Part shown: positions 31,850 through 43,653 of the stretch, in pieces
Numbering within the stretch: the stretch's first letter is position 1
How the letters are laid out: each line of letters starts with the position of its first letter
Assembly (NCBI RefSeq): GCF_963676685.1
Contig: NC_092350.1
Coordinates: forward strand, 5,755,486 to 5,819,485
DNA: 64,000 nucleotides
Origin: Mytilus edulis
Lineage: Eukaryota > Mollusca > Bivalvia > Mytilida > Mytilidae
Direction of reading: 5' to 3'
Notes under the pieces: generated by a model
Databases searched by the model: none
Told to the model about the DNA's origin: nothing
Seen by the model: the letters and a program-made list of their open reading frames with translations, nothing else
Translations under genes and position numbers: made by a program

Positions 31850-32345
31850 TAAAACAAAACACTGTATACTGTTACACTGTACATGTCTGGGAACTTTATG
31901 TTCAGATAGAACATCAACTCACGTATCAGAAACATTCTTTACATTCTTTACATACTTCAATGACCACCATTTTTACTGTTAATGTCTTTCAAACTTTAGG
32001 TATTCACCATATCAGATCCATTCCTTTATCTTAACTTAATTTACTATTTCATTCTATTTGTTTATACTAGATGTCTATGTGAAATATAGCCGTCAATTTC
32101 TATATTCAAGGATAAACAGCAGTATTGTATTAAAATATGATTACTGAAAATAAACACATGCTTTAAAGAAGGGTGTTCGGTTTATAAGTATGTATAAATA
32201 CGCAGTCACGTCTAGTCAAAATTGGAACAATTGTAGTAATTTGAAATGACTATAGGTAGTCTGTCACAAGACAAAATTTTAAAAAGTTTATCCTTAACAA
32301 ACCACATAAACAGAAGATGCGGTATGATTGTCAATGAGACAACTC
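31850..32345 (+). repeat. Duplicated segment related to the TLR A 3' flank
   Basis: Similar to 23700-24140 over several blocks (gtcaatttctatattcaagg, tagtctgtcacaagac). No TLR remains beside it, so a further TLR copy may have been lost, or only the flank was copied. Confidence 0.55.
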
Positions 32346-32560
32346 GCAACCTTTTATTTTTTCCATAACTATTGAATAGAAAAGTCCATAGTCAGCGTAA
32401 AACGCCACGAAATGACAAACGTAAAACAATTCAAACGAGAAAAATTAATGTAACCCAACAACAAACGTCAACCACTGAATAACAGGCTCCTGACTCGGGG
32501 CAGCCACTTTTACACCGAATGTTTCGGGGTTAAACATGTAGGCGGAAGCCCAACTCTTCC
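32310..32560 (-). repeat. Dispersed repeat family M
   Basis: It contains tgattgtcaatgagacaact, aacgccacgaaatgacaaac, attcaaacgagaaaa and aacaggctcctgactcgggg, the family M blocks on the minus strand. Confidence 0.8.
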
Positions 32561-32564
32561 CTAA

Positions 32565-33345
32565 CCTGGGACAGTGGTGAAACAGTACTACATAAGAACA
32601 TAAAAATGAATTATAAAAATCAGTTCAAAAAGGCTTACCTCGTCTGATGGATACAAATATACGTTTTACAAAAAACGAGTTACCTTGGCCGGGTACTTGT
32701 ATATCACAACAACAAAAAGACATTAAGTACATATCTGACAATATTCGCAGTTACTGACAGCTAGTTCAAAGCCACTAACCATGCTAACAACTAATGTATA
32801 TTTTAGTGAGAGTCTAAATTTACCATCATTCATTCCGATTGATGCACAATACAGAACTTATCTTTAAAGTTAAAACGTTCCAATTCTGATTATTCATTCA
32901 AATATTGATCCAGCCATCATGGTCTCCACCCGGGTTTTTATGGATATTTTGTATCAATTGACGGGAATTTGATTCGAAGGTGGTTATGTTATCTGAATTT
33001 GGAACCTGTATATTTGCAGTTCCTTATCCCACCAATTTTTAAATCCTGTTTCTCTCATCACAGGGTCTCCAGGGATCTTCAACTTTTCAACACAGCAAGA
33101 AAAACCAGAACCCGCAGGTGCCATTTTAGTGCCAGTGAAATAACAATAATACATCAATGTATAAATAAATATCAACGTTTTGTGTTCGGCTTCAAACTGT
33201 TGAAAGGCGAAGTTATTCAAGCCTCACACACAAAGGTTGATATTTTGTCTGACATTGACTTATCTGGATCTTTGAAATAATAAAATTAAATGAAAAAATG
33301 TTCAGAAAAGTCTGTTCAAGAAAGGTCCTCCAGTCTAGATCTTTG
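32565..33345. other. No supported gene
   Basis: A 103-codon frame (32969-33280) has no recognisable motif. It precedes RT copy E and may be decayed sequence of the same element, but I cannot align it with copies A or B. Confidence 0.35.
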
Positions 33346-33349
33346 ATGC

Positions 33350-34300
33350 AAATATTATGGACAAGAACAACATTAATATTGGTTTCAGAATCAGACGAAT
33401 AATTCTTGGAATCAAGACTTTTGATTTTTCTACGCTTTATACTACTATTCCCCATGCTCAGTTGAAAGGTCGACTTCACCTTCTCATTAAACAGACCTTT
33501 TTCTATAAAAATGGGAATCGTAGATACAAATTTCTTGTTTTGGGTTACAATAATTCATATTTTGTAAAGAACCACACTGAATCTACCAGAAAATATACTG
33601 AGGATAATACTATCAAAATGCTTGACTTTTTTATCGACAATATATTTGTTGAGTTTGGGGGATTTATATTTCAACAAACAGTCGGTATTCCAATGGGTAC
33701 TATTTGTGCACCCCTACTGGCCGATTTGTTTTTGTACTCGTATGTAGCGGAATTCATTCAGAACCTTCTATGAGATAAAATGAAAAAGCACTTTGCAAAA
33801 TTCTTTAGTTTTACTTTGTGATATGTTGATGATGTCCTATCATTGAATTTCTCATATTTCAGCCAATATTAACATCTCTTATGTCTCAGTAAATTTGAAA
33901 TTAAGGATACTACTGATACTAGAAGGACTGCCTCATATCTTGATATTTTCCTCAATATTGACACAGATGGACGATTTCACACGAAAATCTATGATAGACG
34001 GGACGATTTCAACTTCCCAGTTATCAATTTCCCCTTTCTCAGCAGCAACATACCCTCTGCTCCTTCGTATAGTGTTTACATATCTCAACTGATACGTTAT
34101 TCTCGTGCATATTCACACTTTACGGACTTCATATACAGGAGTGTGCTCCTAACACATAAACTGCTCCAACAAAGCTATGAGGAGGATAGATTAAAATTGA
34201 CACTCCGTAAATTTTACGGACACCATCGCGAACTGATTGATCCATACGATGTGTCTTTGTCCAAACTAACTAAGGACATTTTTACCAATTGTTAGATTGT
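33350..34300 (+). pseudogene. RT retroelement fragment, copy E (second RT subfamily)
   Basis: The longest open piece (33357-33773) has motif A KTFDFSTLYTTIPH and motif B GIPMGTICAPLLADLFLYSY. After a stop, decayed frames give YVDDVLSLN (motif C), a YLDIF...IDTDGRFHTKIYDRRDD block, PSAPSYSVYISQLIRYSRAY and a C-terminal LRKFYGHHRELIDPY. It differs clearly from copies A-D, so it is a separate lineage. It has several stops and frameshifts and no endonuclease domain in view. Confidence 0.87.
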
Positions 34301-34744
34301 GGTTTGTCATTATGTCATCTCATCTTTTAATTACCTAACGTCACTTATTCCCGATTGTGACTGTTTTGCAGAGTGTGAATTCGCATTGCTATAGGATGTG
34401 TCACGGTACTTTTCTATCCCAAATTCATGTACTTAGTTTTGATGTTATATTTGTTATTCTCATCGGATTTTGTTAAATGTCTTAACGTTTGTAGTTACTA
34501 CCACAATTTGATATTAATTAGTATTGTAATTTTTGGGAAACTTTTAGAAATTTAAATGTGACGTCATTGCGTTGATAACTTTGGCTAACTCGACTGATAT
34601 TTTCCTGTGCTAGTTTAGGTTGTTTTATGTAATGTATCCGTTTTTATTCTGTCGTTAGTCAACGCTTCAGCTTTATCATGTATATCTATTATATAGTCAT
34701 TTTATAAAATTAATTTTTTGCATAAGTATAAATTATTCTAAATA

Positions 34745-34930
34745 ATGAGGATGTTCTAAACCCAGGCAGAAATCCATAGCCGTATTGGTCGTAACGTTTT
34801 TGAGCTTTTTGGTCCTCTGTGCTCTTCAACTTTTTACTTTTTCGAACTTTGCTCATCTGATTGTCACTGGTTGGTATTGAGTGTACGAGGCGCACGTCTG
34901 GCGTGTTGAATTTTAAATTTGGAACCTATT
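34745..34930 (+). repeat. SINE-like family K, diverged copy
   Basis: It has tccatagccgtattggtcgt, gtgctcttcaactttttact and cgcacgtctggcgtgttgaa in family K order. 34300-34740 looks like the 3' untranslated part of copy E and holds no gene. Confidence 0.65.
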
Positions 34931-35144
34931 GTAGCCTATTTGTTAGCTATTATTGTGTGTTTCTCTGTTCCATATGTTCTACAATTTATTTTTATTGTAG
35001 TCCTGTTATGTAATATTGTCATTTTAATTTTATAATTAACATTGCCATAAAAGCGGTAGGTTTCGCATGCCACAAAACCAGGTTCAACCCACCATTTTTT
35101 TCTTCTGCACCAAGTCAGGAAAATGTATAAATATTATGTAAATT

Positions 35145-35655
35145 TAATAATATAAATAAATGTAAAATTCAAATCGGAATGTTAACGTTCCTTGGTAAAA
35201 TGGTAAAATCAAAATCTCAAACACAGTAAAAGACTGGAAACAACTGTCATATTCAAGACTTGATAAAGATATTTCCTTATTTGAAAACGATGCATTAAAA
35301 GAGAGACGAAAGATCACAGAGGGACAGTCAAACTCATAAATCGAAAATAAGCTGGCAAAGTCATGGCTCAAAATGAAAAAGACAAACAGACTAACAGACA
35401 AACAATAGTACACATGACACAATATATAAAAGAAAACAATAAGCAACACGAACCCCACCAAACGTCGTTTCATATCAAGCTCAAACTCTAATTTGTATGA
35501 CAGTTGCATATATTTAATTATATTGGCAACAATGTTTTAACAAAACAAACAGGCATAATAAGTTAAATTGACCAAAACAGGGATACAACAGACGACATCA
35601 TGTTATAATCTTAATCACTATTCAGACAAATCTATCAAGAAAGATAATCAAAATG
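35145..35655 (-). repeat. Family H repeat with a family S insertion
   Basis: Two H parts (35145-35275 and 35490-35655) are separated by S (35275-35470; gagagacgaaagatcacaga, agtcaaactcataaatcgaa). This is nested repeat structure in the 3' flank of TLR C. Confidence 0.65.
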
Positions 35656-36106
35656 GCATATAGACAAAGCACATAAATTGAAAAACAACTGCCATGGATG
35701 TCATGCATCCTACATTGCCTTCGTTTATGTATGAATTCTTTATCGGCTACTTTATGTCAATCCGCCGAAAAGAAACAAAAAACACGGCAACAGATATGAA
35801 TAATAAATGAATGGAAATTAAAGACAACACACACATAGATCAGAAATGATTGATATCTATACACGGGACTTAATATACTGAATAGGTCTATTTGTGATTT
35901 GGCATATCATATGATATTCATTTATGATTTTCGGTAATTTTGCCGGTCGTGTACAAACCAGCTATACAGACTTAGTTGATCTAAAGTATTTCCCATTTAG
36001 GTATTGGTATTTATTATAACTATACAACTACATTTTCACTTATTAAAACAAAACCCTATTAATTTCCTCTTTCATTGAAGCGAGTTTGTTTGAGCAAGGC
36101 GGCTTT

Positions 36107-38629
36107 TTAATAAAACCTCTTTTGTGTGAGCAACAATTTCAATTTCTCCCAAATATTATCCGAATTAAACTGTTTGTGATCCACCCATTCTATCAAGTAC
36201 ACATAGTTCCAGATATAAGAAAATTTACGAGGTACATCTGTAATTTTGATGTCCTTTGTAAGAACTATCACTGTTTCTAAATTGCTCCTAGTTCTCTCGT
36301 ATTGAGCCCTGTCTATCTCGAATGTACGATCAGGTGATAGTCTATACCCTGGAGTTATCACAAATATAATGCATCTACTTTCTTTAATAGCTTCTGCCTC
36401 GTTATCAGCGTGAGAAATCCCGGCAAGGAAATCCCTCTCCCTTATACACATGTTTAAACCCCATTCCCCTTCCAGTTTTGAGACAAGCGTTTCTTTGATC
36501 CAATAAACCGCATTACCTTCATAAGAAATATACACATCGTAAGTGTACTGCCTTTTGATTTTCTGTTCAACTACACGATTTATTATTCCCTGGAGGGTAA
36601 ATATGATTTTCCAACGTTTATTATACAACACTAGCAATATCGCTATTATAAAGGCAGTTGACAGTAATGTTGTTGCTAATGTTAACCACATAAAATTTTC
36701 ACAATGAGCAAACAGATCGGATAAAGAGTTATATGCATCTAATGTATTGCTGTTACTTCCGTTAGGTAGAACACATTTATACGAGCGACTGTCTAACTTT
36801 ACATCTGTTGTCTGCAGCCATCTTATCAGGTCAATATTATAACACGAACATTCAAATGCATTTCCTGCTAAGAACAGTGACATTGAATGCATGTTTTGCA
36901 TATGATCGAGCCAATTCCTTATTTCTAAACTGATTCCTGTTAAAAGATTATTTCGAACATCAAGTGTTTTAATCTTTAAATGATTAATCATCTGTATCGG
37001 GATACTATGCAGTAAATTTTTTGATAAATTTAATCGAGATAGATTTTTCATTGGGTCTAACAAATTGTCTGAGAAGTACCAAATGTTGTTTTCCGATATA
37101 TCAAGGGTTTCCACTGAATTCAAGTTTCTGAAAAGGTTTTTCGGATGCGCTTGTATGCCCTCATTCAAATTGCGATTCTTCCAAACAACTGTTTTCAGAT
37201 TGTTGTGAGAAAATCTACCAAATTCCTGCCAAATAAAGGAATAATCTCCTCCACTATCAATCAGTGTTTCCAAATTTGGGGGATGATGCAGAGAATCAGA
37301 TTCGAAAAGTATAATCCCCGACGATATCGAGTATGACAAGTCAATATACTTCAATCTATTATTAATAGGCACAAGATATATAATAGGTAAATCATTTGCC
37401 ATCACGTAACTAGCATCCAATCTTTCTACAGATTTTGAAAAATTTAAAATAAAATTGGAAGGATTATCGAAACCTGCAGAAACGGTATTTTCTTTAGACA
37501 CGGGATAGCTTACAACGTTATAGGAAATATCCCACGTCTTAAAACGACTGGCATCCCGGGTAAAGTTGTTAAGATATTGCAGTTGTATTTTATTAGATAT
37601 TATAGTAAACCTATTTGCCCTTACCGACAGATGTTGTATACATTCAGGATAACGAAATGTAAATAAAGATCCAGGTTCATAATCAACAATACCATTTTGT
37701 GACAAATCCAAGTTTTCAACGCAAATAGTCTGTAAATACTTTGTCATCTCAGTTGTTACGATAAAAGAATAAGGAAATTCCTTGCTGTCAATAACAGCGT
37801 CGCTCACGTGATGAAAATTTATAATTGACATGTTTTTATTTGTGTATGGATTAAGCAAAAACAGTGCCTGCTTTAAATGCATGAATGTGTCAGAAAAATC
37901 GACCACTTTTAGCTCTGGAAACGGCAATAGAGTACCTGTTTCAGCATAAACAAAATTCAATCTACAATTTTGCATTATAAGTGTTTCAACACTAGACGAG
38001 ATAAACTTAAATGTTTCGTTTGTAAGGCTTACAACATAACAGGACTGGAATTCTATCCTCTTGAGACTTTTTAATTGTTTAAAGTCTTGTCCAAACTTTG
38101 GTTTTGGCATTAAGTCAATCGATAAGTTTGTCAATTGATGTAAAACACCTAATGCCTTGTCTGGATACGTCATTATGGTGGAAAAGTTAGTCGGCTGATC
38201 CATGTTTCTCATGATGTTTAGAATATTTAATTTCTTCAGGGGTACGAACAAATCTATGATATACACTTTTGAAAGATCAAGACAATTATCAGCCATTTCC
38301 AACGATTGAAGATTTCCTAATCCTTTAAATGACGAGTTTGATATATGACTTATTTTGTTTGAATTCAGATTAAGTTCCAATAAGTTTTTGTAATTGACGA
38401 ATGCATAATTTGTAACACTTGTTATGTCGTTCCTACTAAGATCCAGTGCAGTAATGTTTCGCGGTAAATTTTGAGGAACATGTACTAGTCCCATATTTGT
38501 ACAGTCTGCCGTTATAATCGCATGTTTTCCACTATTTGTCTCTTTTATCTTGCAATGTGTTGAACACAAAACCGATATAAGATGGTAAATAAATGAATAA
38601 CTAAACAATATTCTAACATAAAGCTTCAT
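36107..38629 (-). CDS. Toll-like receptor C, intronless, 840 aa
   Basis: It has the same architecture and length as TLR A: signal peptide, cysteine cap, leucine-rich repeats, C-terminal cysteine cap (FECSCYNIDLIRWLQ), one transmembrane helix and a TIR domain with YDVYISYEGN and CIRERDFLAG. An upstream in-frame ATG (38651-38653) exists, but the ATG at 38627-38629 aligns with the starts of A and B and places the signal peptide at the N-terminus, so I prefer it. As in A, the BB-loop Pro is Ala. It is intact and lies in a segmental duplication with pseudogene B. Ectodomain differences from A include the central region (KENTVSAGFDN), suggesting ligand-side divergence. Confidence 0.95.
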   Translation of the reverse strand: MKLYVRILFSYSFIYHLISVLCSTHCKIKETNSGKHAIITADCTNMGLVHVPQNLPRNITALDLSRNDITSVTNYAFVNYKNLLELNLNSNKISHISNSSFKGLGNLQSLEMADNCLDLSKVYIIDLFVPLKKLNILNIMRNMDQPTNFSTIMTYPDKALGVLHQLTNLSIDLMPKPKFGQDFKQLKSLKRIEFQSCYVVSLTNETFKFISSSVETLIMQNCRLNFVYAETGTLLPFPELKVVDFSDTFMHLKQALFLLNPYTNKNMSIINFHHVSDAVIDSKEFPYSFIVTTEMTKYLQTICVENLDLSQNGIVDYEPGSLFTFRYPECIQHLSVRANRFTIISNKIQLQYLNNFTRDASRFKTWDISYNVVSYPVSKENTVSAGFDNPSNFILNFSKSVERLDASYVMANDLPIIYLVPINNRLKYIDLSYSISSGIILFESDSLHHPPNLETLIDSGGDYSFIWQEFGRFSHNNLKTVVWKNRNLNEGIQAHPKNLFRNLNSVETLDISENNIWYFSDNLLDPMKNLSRLNLSKNLLHSIPIQMINHLKIKTLDVRNNLLTGISLEIRNWLDHMQNMHSMSLFLAGNAFECSCYNIDLIRWLQTTDVKLDSRSYKCVLPNGSNSNTLDAYNSLSDLFAHCENFMWLTLATTLLSTAFIIAILLVLYNKRWKIIFTLQGIINRVVEQKIKRQYTYDVYISYEGNAVYWIKETLVSKLEGEWGLNMCIRERDFLAGISHADNEAEAIKESRCIIFVITPGYRLSPDRTFEIDRAQYERTRSNLETVIVLTKDIKITDVPRKFSYIWNYVYLIEWVDHKQFNSDNIWEKLKLLLTQKRFY

Positions 38630-38890
38630 TGTATGGACTTGTAAGGAATACATAAAAGTGTTTACTTAAGTACAATTTCTTTTCTCAAGTTGTCACATAA
38701 AACATTATCGGAATTTTATGTCACGAGTTTACACTGTATCTAGAGCAGTATCCTAGTATATTGTTGCAGCGGAATACAATAAGCCGAATGAATAAGCAAA
38801 AAAATAACCTACAAAACTACATATATTTTATTTATTGTAACATAAAACAGCAGATCTGGTTACAGTTTTATTTGCAGTGACAACTATGGT
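38630..38890 (-). promoter_or_regulatory. 5' flank of TLR C conserved with TLR B
   Basis: It matches 29072-29330. Conservation of about 250 bases upstream in both copies is due to the duplication and marks the probable regulatory region. No specific site can be named. Confidence 0.5.
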
Positions 38891-39222
38891 TTGATGGTTA
38901 TTATGTAACACTATATTTCCTTTCAGATAACATTAATTTTTAAGTTAACACCCCATCTAATCTACATACATGACTAACTTGACCTCATGCGTCACAGTCA
39001 AAAGACCACTAATTGCGACCCTTTAATAGCAGACTTTATTTTGTTATGAATCACATTTTATGATAAAACTCAGTAAAGATCCGTCTAAATTGCATTTAAA
39101 TAATAAATCATTTGACAGATATTTAAGGTTTACACGGGAAACTCCACACTGTTCAAGGAAAGAAAAATAGATGATGTGACGTATTTTCATGTCCTAAACA
39201 TCTATCAGGCTATTTAAAAATA

Positions 39223-39413
39223 GATTTTTCAGCGTTCCACAGTATAGTGGAAAAATTCTGTCTTATAGTTCTAATATATTTTGTATGGGTAAATTATGTA
39301 TGATTTGATAGGTCAGGTGACCTAATGTTTTGTTACGCTAATTTATTTTTCGCGGATTCGTGAAAAAAATTGTCTAGTTTGTCATTCTAGCCGTAGACAT
39401 CGTACAGTTAAAA
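39223..39413 (+). repeat. Left direct repeat of the DIRS-order element
   Basis: It starts atttttcagcg and ends catcgtacagttaaaa. It contains a small hairpin (CCACAGTATAGTGG). The gag ATG overlaps its last base. Confidence 0.85.
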
Positions 39414-40117
39414 TGTCGGAGCCGGTACAGTTAGATTCTTTGATAAAACAACGTTTGCAAGAAGTTGTTCTAACCGCGCAGAATGATATCGTACATTACA
39501 TGGACAGGATTATTGATAGCAGTTTTGACGCGTTCCGAAAGTGGACGAACGAAAATTAACGACAATCATCAAAAACACAATTTGCCAAGATTGAAAAGAT
39601 GAATTCGGACAATTACGTGTTCAAGAGAAAGGGGGATGAAGAACAATTTAAAGTTAATTCCAAAGTTGCCAACAAGATGAAGAAAGGTAGATGTTTTCTG
39701 AAGGAAGACCATAAGCAAACCGAACAGACACAAAAGGCAGCACAAAGTATCAGTGAAGGTTTGGATATATTACGTCATAGACAAAAAATAGTTAAACTAG
39801 CAGATCAATCCGAGGGTGGCTGGAAAATAGTGACAGAATGCGAAACGCATAGTCTGGCCGACGATTGTAAGAGAAAAAACGAATCATCAGAGCCGAAAAC
39901 AAAGCTGCACGGAAAATCAAAAACGAGAAACAAAGTACACAGCATAGATCAACCTCTTACAGTACCTCTCAATCGTCGAGATTTAATTCCAACGCACCTG
40001 GAAATAATGTTCCAGTTCAACGCCCAGGGAAATGTTATGAATGTGGTATTCCCCGACACTGGAGGGTCGACCATCAACTGGTGCATTTGGTGCAACAATG
40101 CAAAGAAACAAGAATGA
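39413..40117 (+). pseudogene. Gag-like ORF of the DIRS-order element
   Basis: It begins MSEPVQLDSLIKQRLQEVVL at the repeat border and has one in-frame TAA at about 39557. It continues with KMNSDNYVFKRKGDEEQFKV and VKLADQSEGGWKIVTECE, blocks typical of DIRS gag-like proteins. A frame change at about 40010 leads to a damaged CCHC knuckle (CYECGIPRHW without the last Cys). It would package element RNA. Confidence 0.8.
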
Positions 40118-40348
40118 CGAGATAAGTAAAAATGTAAATAGTTTTGATAAAACTGTTGAAAACTTTGATAGTTTTGACAAAAGCACATTTGCAAAAGAGA
40201 CACATTCACAGTTCGTTAAGCTTGATAACACATTTAAAAGTACAGGTAGGGAGGTGAAGTTTAACCATTCACCGGTAAACAGGCAACGCGTACACTTATT
40301 GGCAAAGTATAAATGCAAACGACTATATTCTAAGTATTATTAGAAATG

Positions 40349-40715
40349 GTTACTATTGCCGCATTTCTTTCTAACCAATATTTTGTAAACGGTGTGTCGT
40401 GTTTGTTGTTGTTTTCTAAACGCAATAAAAGTAAAAACAAATACATCGTTTAATAAGCCTTTTCTGACCTTTTCTTAACTTTCAATAATGCATGCACATG
40501 TTGTTGATTAACAGACTTTTTACAAACGTAGACAACAAATATCGTTTACTCAAGTTCAAGTTAGAAACAAATGTAGCGTTTGTACTAACAAACAACGAAC
40601 GACAAACTGTAAACGCATTTTTAGCGAGTGCATAGTTTGACAAATGATCAAAACATGTGCGCGCTTGGTCGTTTGCATCGTTTGTGTTAGAAAGAAATGC
40701 AGCCGTTATTCCGTT
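40349..40715. mobile_element. Small TIR element nested in the DIRS-order element
   Basis: gccgcatttctttctaac (about 40359) is mirrored by gttagaaagaaatgcagc (about 40687) as an inverted repeat of about 18 bases. The interior is non-coding and rich in gtttgt/acaaac words. I could not define a target duplication, so the limits are approximate. Confidence 0.55.
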
Positions 40716-40829
40716 TTATACATAACCTGAAAGCTGTAACTTAAGTAACAATAAGGCAGAATTTGATAATTCAGAGTTTGTTAAATCCGAGATCACTCAG
40801 TTAATTAGTCGGGTGTATATCTCAAGTAC

Positions 40830-42236
40830 CTGAGTTACCTAAAGTAGTCAATCCTCTCACAGTTGCGAGGAATAAAGAAAAGTCAGATAAGTTCTTGAGT
40901 GCAGGCATATAAACCCCCACATATACAAATTTAGGTTCAAATATGAATATTTTGTTGAAGCTAGTCATATGTTCGAAAATGGGGACTATCTATTTGCATA
41001 CGGTCTTCGCTAAGCATATCATCGTATTGAAATATTCGAATATCACAAAACCTACTTAGGTTTCGGTGGGTTTCATGAACATGAAAAAATAACAAAATAC
41101 TACGTTTTTAGCGTATTACCTTTTGGTATAAGTACAGGAGGATACATATTTACTAAGGTTGTAATTGCATTGTAAAATATTTAAGAGATCAAGAATTACA
41201 GATTATAATGTATCTTGATGATGGCATAGGTGTGGCAAGTGAAATTAGTAAGGGTTATTTCTGTAGCTTAACTGTACGTTATGCTTTAAGATCCGCTGGT
41301 TTTTTAATTGCCGAAGTAAAGTGTAGTTGAGAACTAAGTCAATCAGTTACTTGACTAGGTTTGGTGTGGGACATGAAAAATGGTATTGTTTCTGTTACAG
41401 AAACTAGATTGAATAAGTTGAAAGATACGCTGAATGTGATTATTCACAGGTTGGGAAAAGGTGAAATAAAAGTAACAGCCAGGTTTTTGGCGTCCATTGT
41501 TGGACATATTATTTCTATGCAAGGGGCAATGGGCACAGTAGTACGGTTGCGTACAAGGAGGGTGTACGGTTGTTTATTGTATAAAGCAACGCTCTTGTGC
41601 TTCTGAATATCAAAGCATTAGATGAAATTGTTTTCTGGAAGGAAAACGTAGCCATACTGAATGACAGAGATTTGAGTATAGTGGAACAGTACTCTTGCAT
41701 TGTTTCCAGTGATGCCTCCGGTATAGGTTTTTGAGGGTATGCTGTCAGTATCAGTGACACTGATGTTATGGGTAGTTGGAACTCTGTAGAAAGTTTAAAA
41801 AGCTCCACATGAAAAAAGTTGTATATAGAGTTTTGCTGTCATTACTAGTAACATTACATGTGAAACTATTAAATGGTATACTGATAATCAAAATATCGTT
41901 TACATTATTTAGCAAGGTAGTAGAAAGGGCGATCTACAATTAATCGTTCAATCAGCCAATGTATGTAAGCTTAACAATATTGTATTGTTACCACAGTGGG
42001 TACCAAGAGACAAAAACGTTAAGGCTGATCAGATCAGTAAAAGTGTAGACTTTGATGACTGTGGAATAGACCCAGAAGTGTATTCAGTTCTAGATAATTT
42101 GTGGGGTCCTCGTACGGTAGATCGATTTGCGTCAGATTATAATACAAAATGTCTGGTCTTCAACTCTGAGCACTGGTGTCCTAATACTTCTGATATTAAT
42201 GCTCTCGATCAACATTGGAAAAGCGAAATTAATTAG
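40830..42236 (+). pseudogene. RT and RNase H of the DIRS-order element
   Basis: In several frames: PKVVNPLTVARNKEKSDKF, KTYLGFGGF, FSVLPFGISTGGYIFTK, IMYLDDGIGVASE (RT active site YLDD), then VSSDASGIGF (RNase H start) and LPQWVPRDKNVKADQISK with VYSVLDNLWGPRTVDRFASD at its end. Stops at several places (for example about 40909 and 41176) make it inactive. Confidence 0.85.
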
Positions 42237-42239
42237 ATT

Positions 42240-43506
42240 GTACCACCACCGTCACTTGTATCCAAATGTATTCAAAAAATGAAACAAGAAAAATCTATCG
42301 GTACACTAATTATTCTTTACTGGAGGTCGGCTCTTTTTTGGCCAATTATAAACGTTGGTGTTGTAGGTTCGCAAACATTTGTGAGTTTTGTAGGACACAG
42401 CAGATTATTGTCATCAAGTGTAGTTATAAAAGGAAGAGGGAGGAAAGAAAGATACAAATTTCACTATGTTGGCGCTTAAAATTAGCTGTACGATATTTAT
42501 TGTTTTAAATTTTTTTAGTGATCGGGGTAACATGTACCATTCAGAAAGAGATTTCACAGTGTGAAGCGATTTCAAAAAATTTCAATAAACTTGGTGAGAA
42601 AATGGATGAATTTTTGATACATTCACATAGCAGCAACACCAATAGTAAATATTTTTATTCTTTTTACGTTTCATCCAAAGAAGGAGAACAATCTATTCAC
42701 GCTTCTCCAATTCACGTTGCGCGACTAAAAGTGTAGTTCAATCTGCCGTTAACGGATCAAGTGGGTGCATAATATTCAAGGAACTCAAGATCCCACAACA
42801 AATTCTTTCGTTGTGAATTTAACGGAAGCTGCAAAACGACAACCACACAGACCGAAAGTGAAAAAGATCACATTACAGTAGATGTTTTGATAAAGTTATG
42901 TTCTAATTACAAAGATTGTAATGATTTACTTGTTATACGGGATTTAATTTTGATAATTTTATGTTTTGCTGGTTTTCTTCGTTATGACGAAGCAAGCGCT
43001 ATTCGTTGTAAGGATATAGTCTTCAAGGATGATCATTTTCAATCAATATATTTAAGAGTAAAACTGATCTATATAGATTAGGTGACGAAATTGTCATCTG
43101 TAAAGGAGTCTGTCTATATTTATTATTGAAATAGTATTTTCAATTAGCTAAGATTAATTCTGAATCAGATAATTTTATATTTAGACTAATTTTCAGATCA
43201 AAACAAAGTGTGTTCATTAATATATAAAAATAAACGGTTAGCTATACCGGAGCTAGAGAATGAATAGTTTCTAGGTTAAACAGTATTTGTCCTGATTTAA
43301 ACATTAGTTTGCGTTCTTTAAGAGCATATTGGGCTACTGCAGCCGCCAATTCAGATGTAAACGAACGTTGTTGGAAACGACACTGTCGTAGGAAAAGCGA
43401 CACTGCTAAAGATGGTTACGTGGCTGATTCACTTGATCATCGGCTTCAGGTTACGAAAACTTTGGCTTGTGAATGTTTAGGGTTTGAATTTTATTCTTTG
43501 TTATGA
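42240..43506 (+). pseudogene. Tyrosine recombinase of the DIRS-order element
   Basis: Pieces in order: VPPPSLVSKCIQKMKQEK, ITLDVLIKLCSNYKDCNDLL, LCFAGFLRYDEASAIRCKDI (box I region), then NISLRSLRAYWATAAANSD and RHCRRKSDTAKDGYVADS. The nucleophile Tyr of DGYV is present, but the His of the usual H-x-x-R is replaced by Arg and the frame is broken between the pieces. It would normally integrate the circular DNA copy. Confidence 0.82.
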
Positions 43507-43653
43507 TTTATGATTTGATTAATATCTTGCATTGTATTCATATTGCATTTTTCACGCCCGTTCTTTGTTTTTTCTAGTCTGTTTGCACGGCAACATGCAT
43601 ATTTGAGTTGAGATTAATTTTGTTGGCCAAAATTATTGTGTAGTTATGACATA

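Noticed and set aside
32969..33280. 103-codon frame as the N-terminus of RT copy E
   Set aside because: It lies in the right place but I could not align it with the N-terminal part of copies A-C.
38651..38653. Upstream ATG as the start of TLR C
   Set aside because: It would add eight residues before the signal peptide, which A and B lack; the ATG at 38627-38629 aligns with both paralogues.
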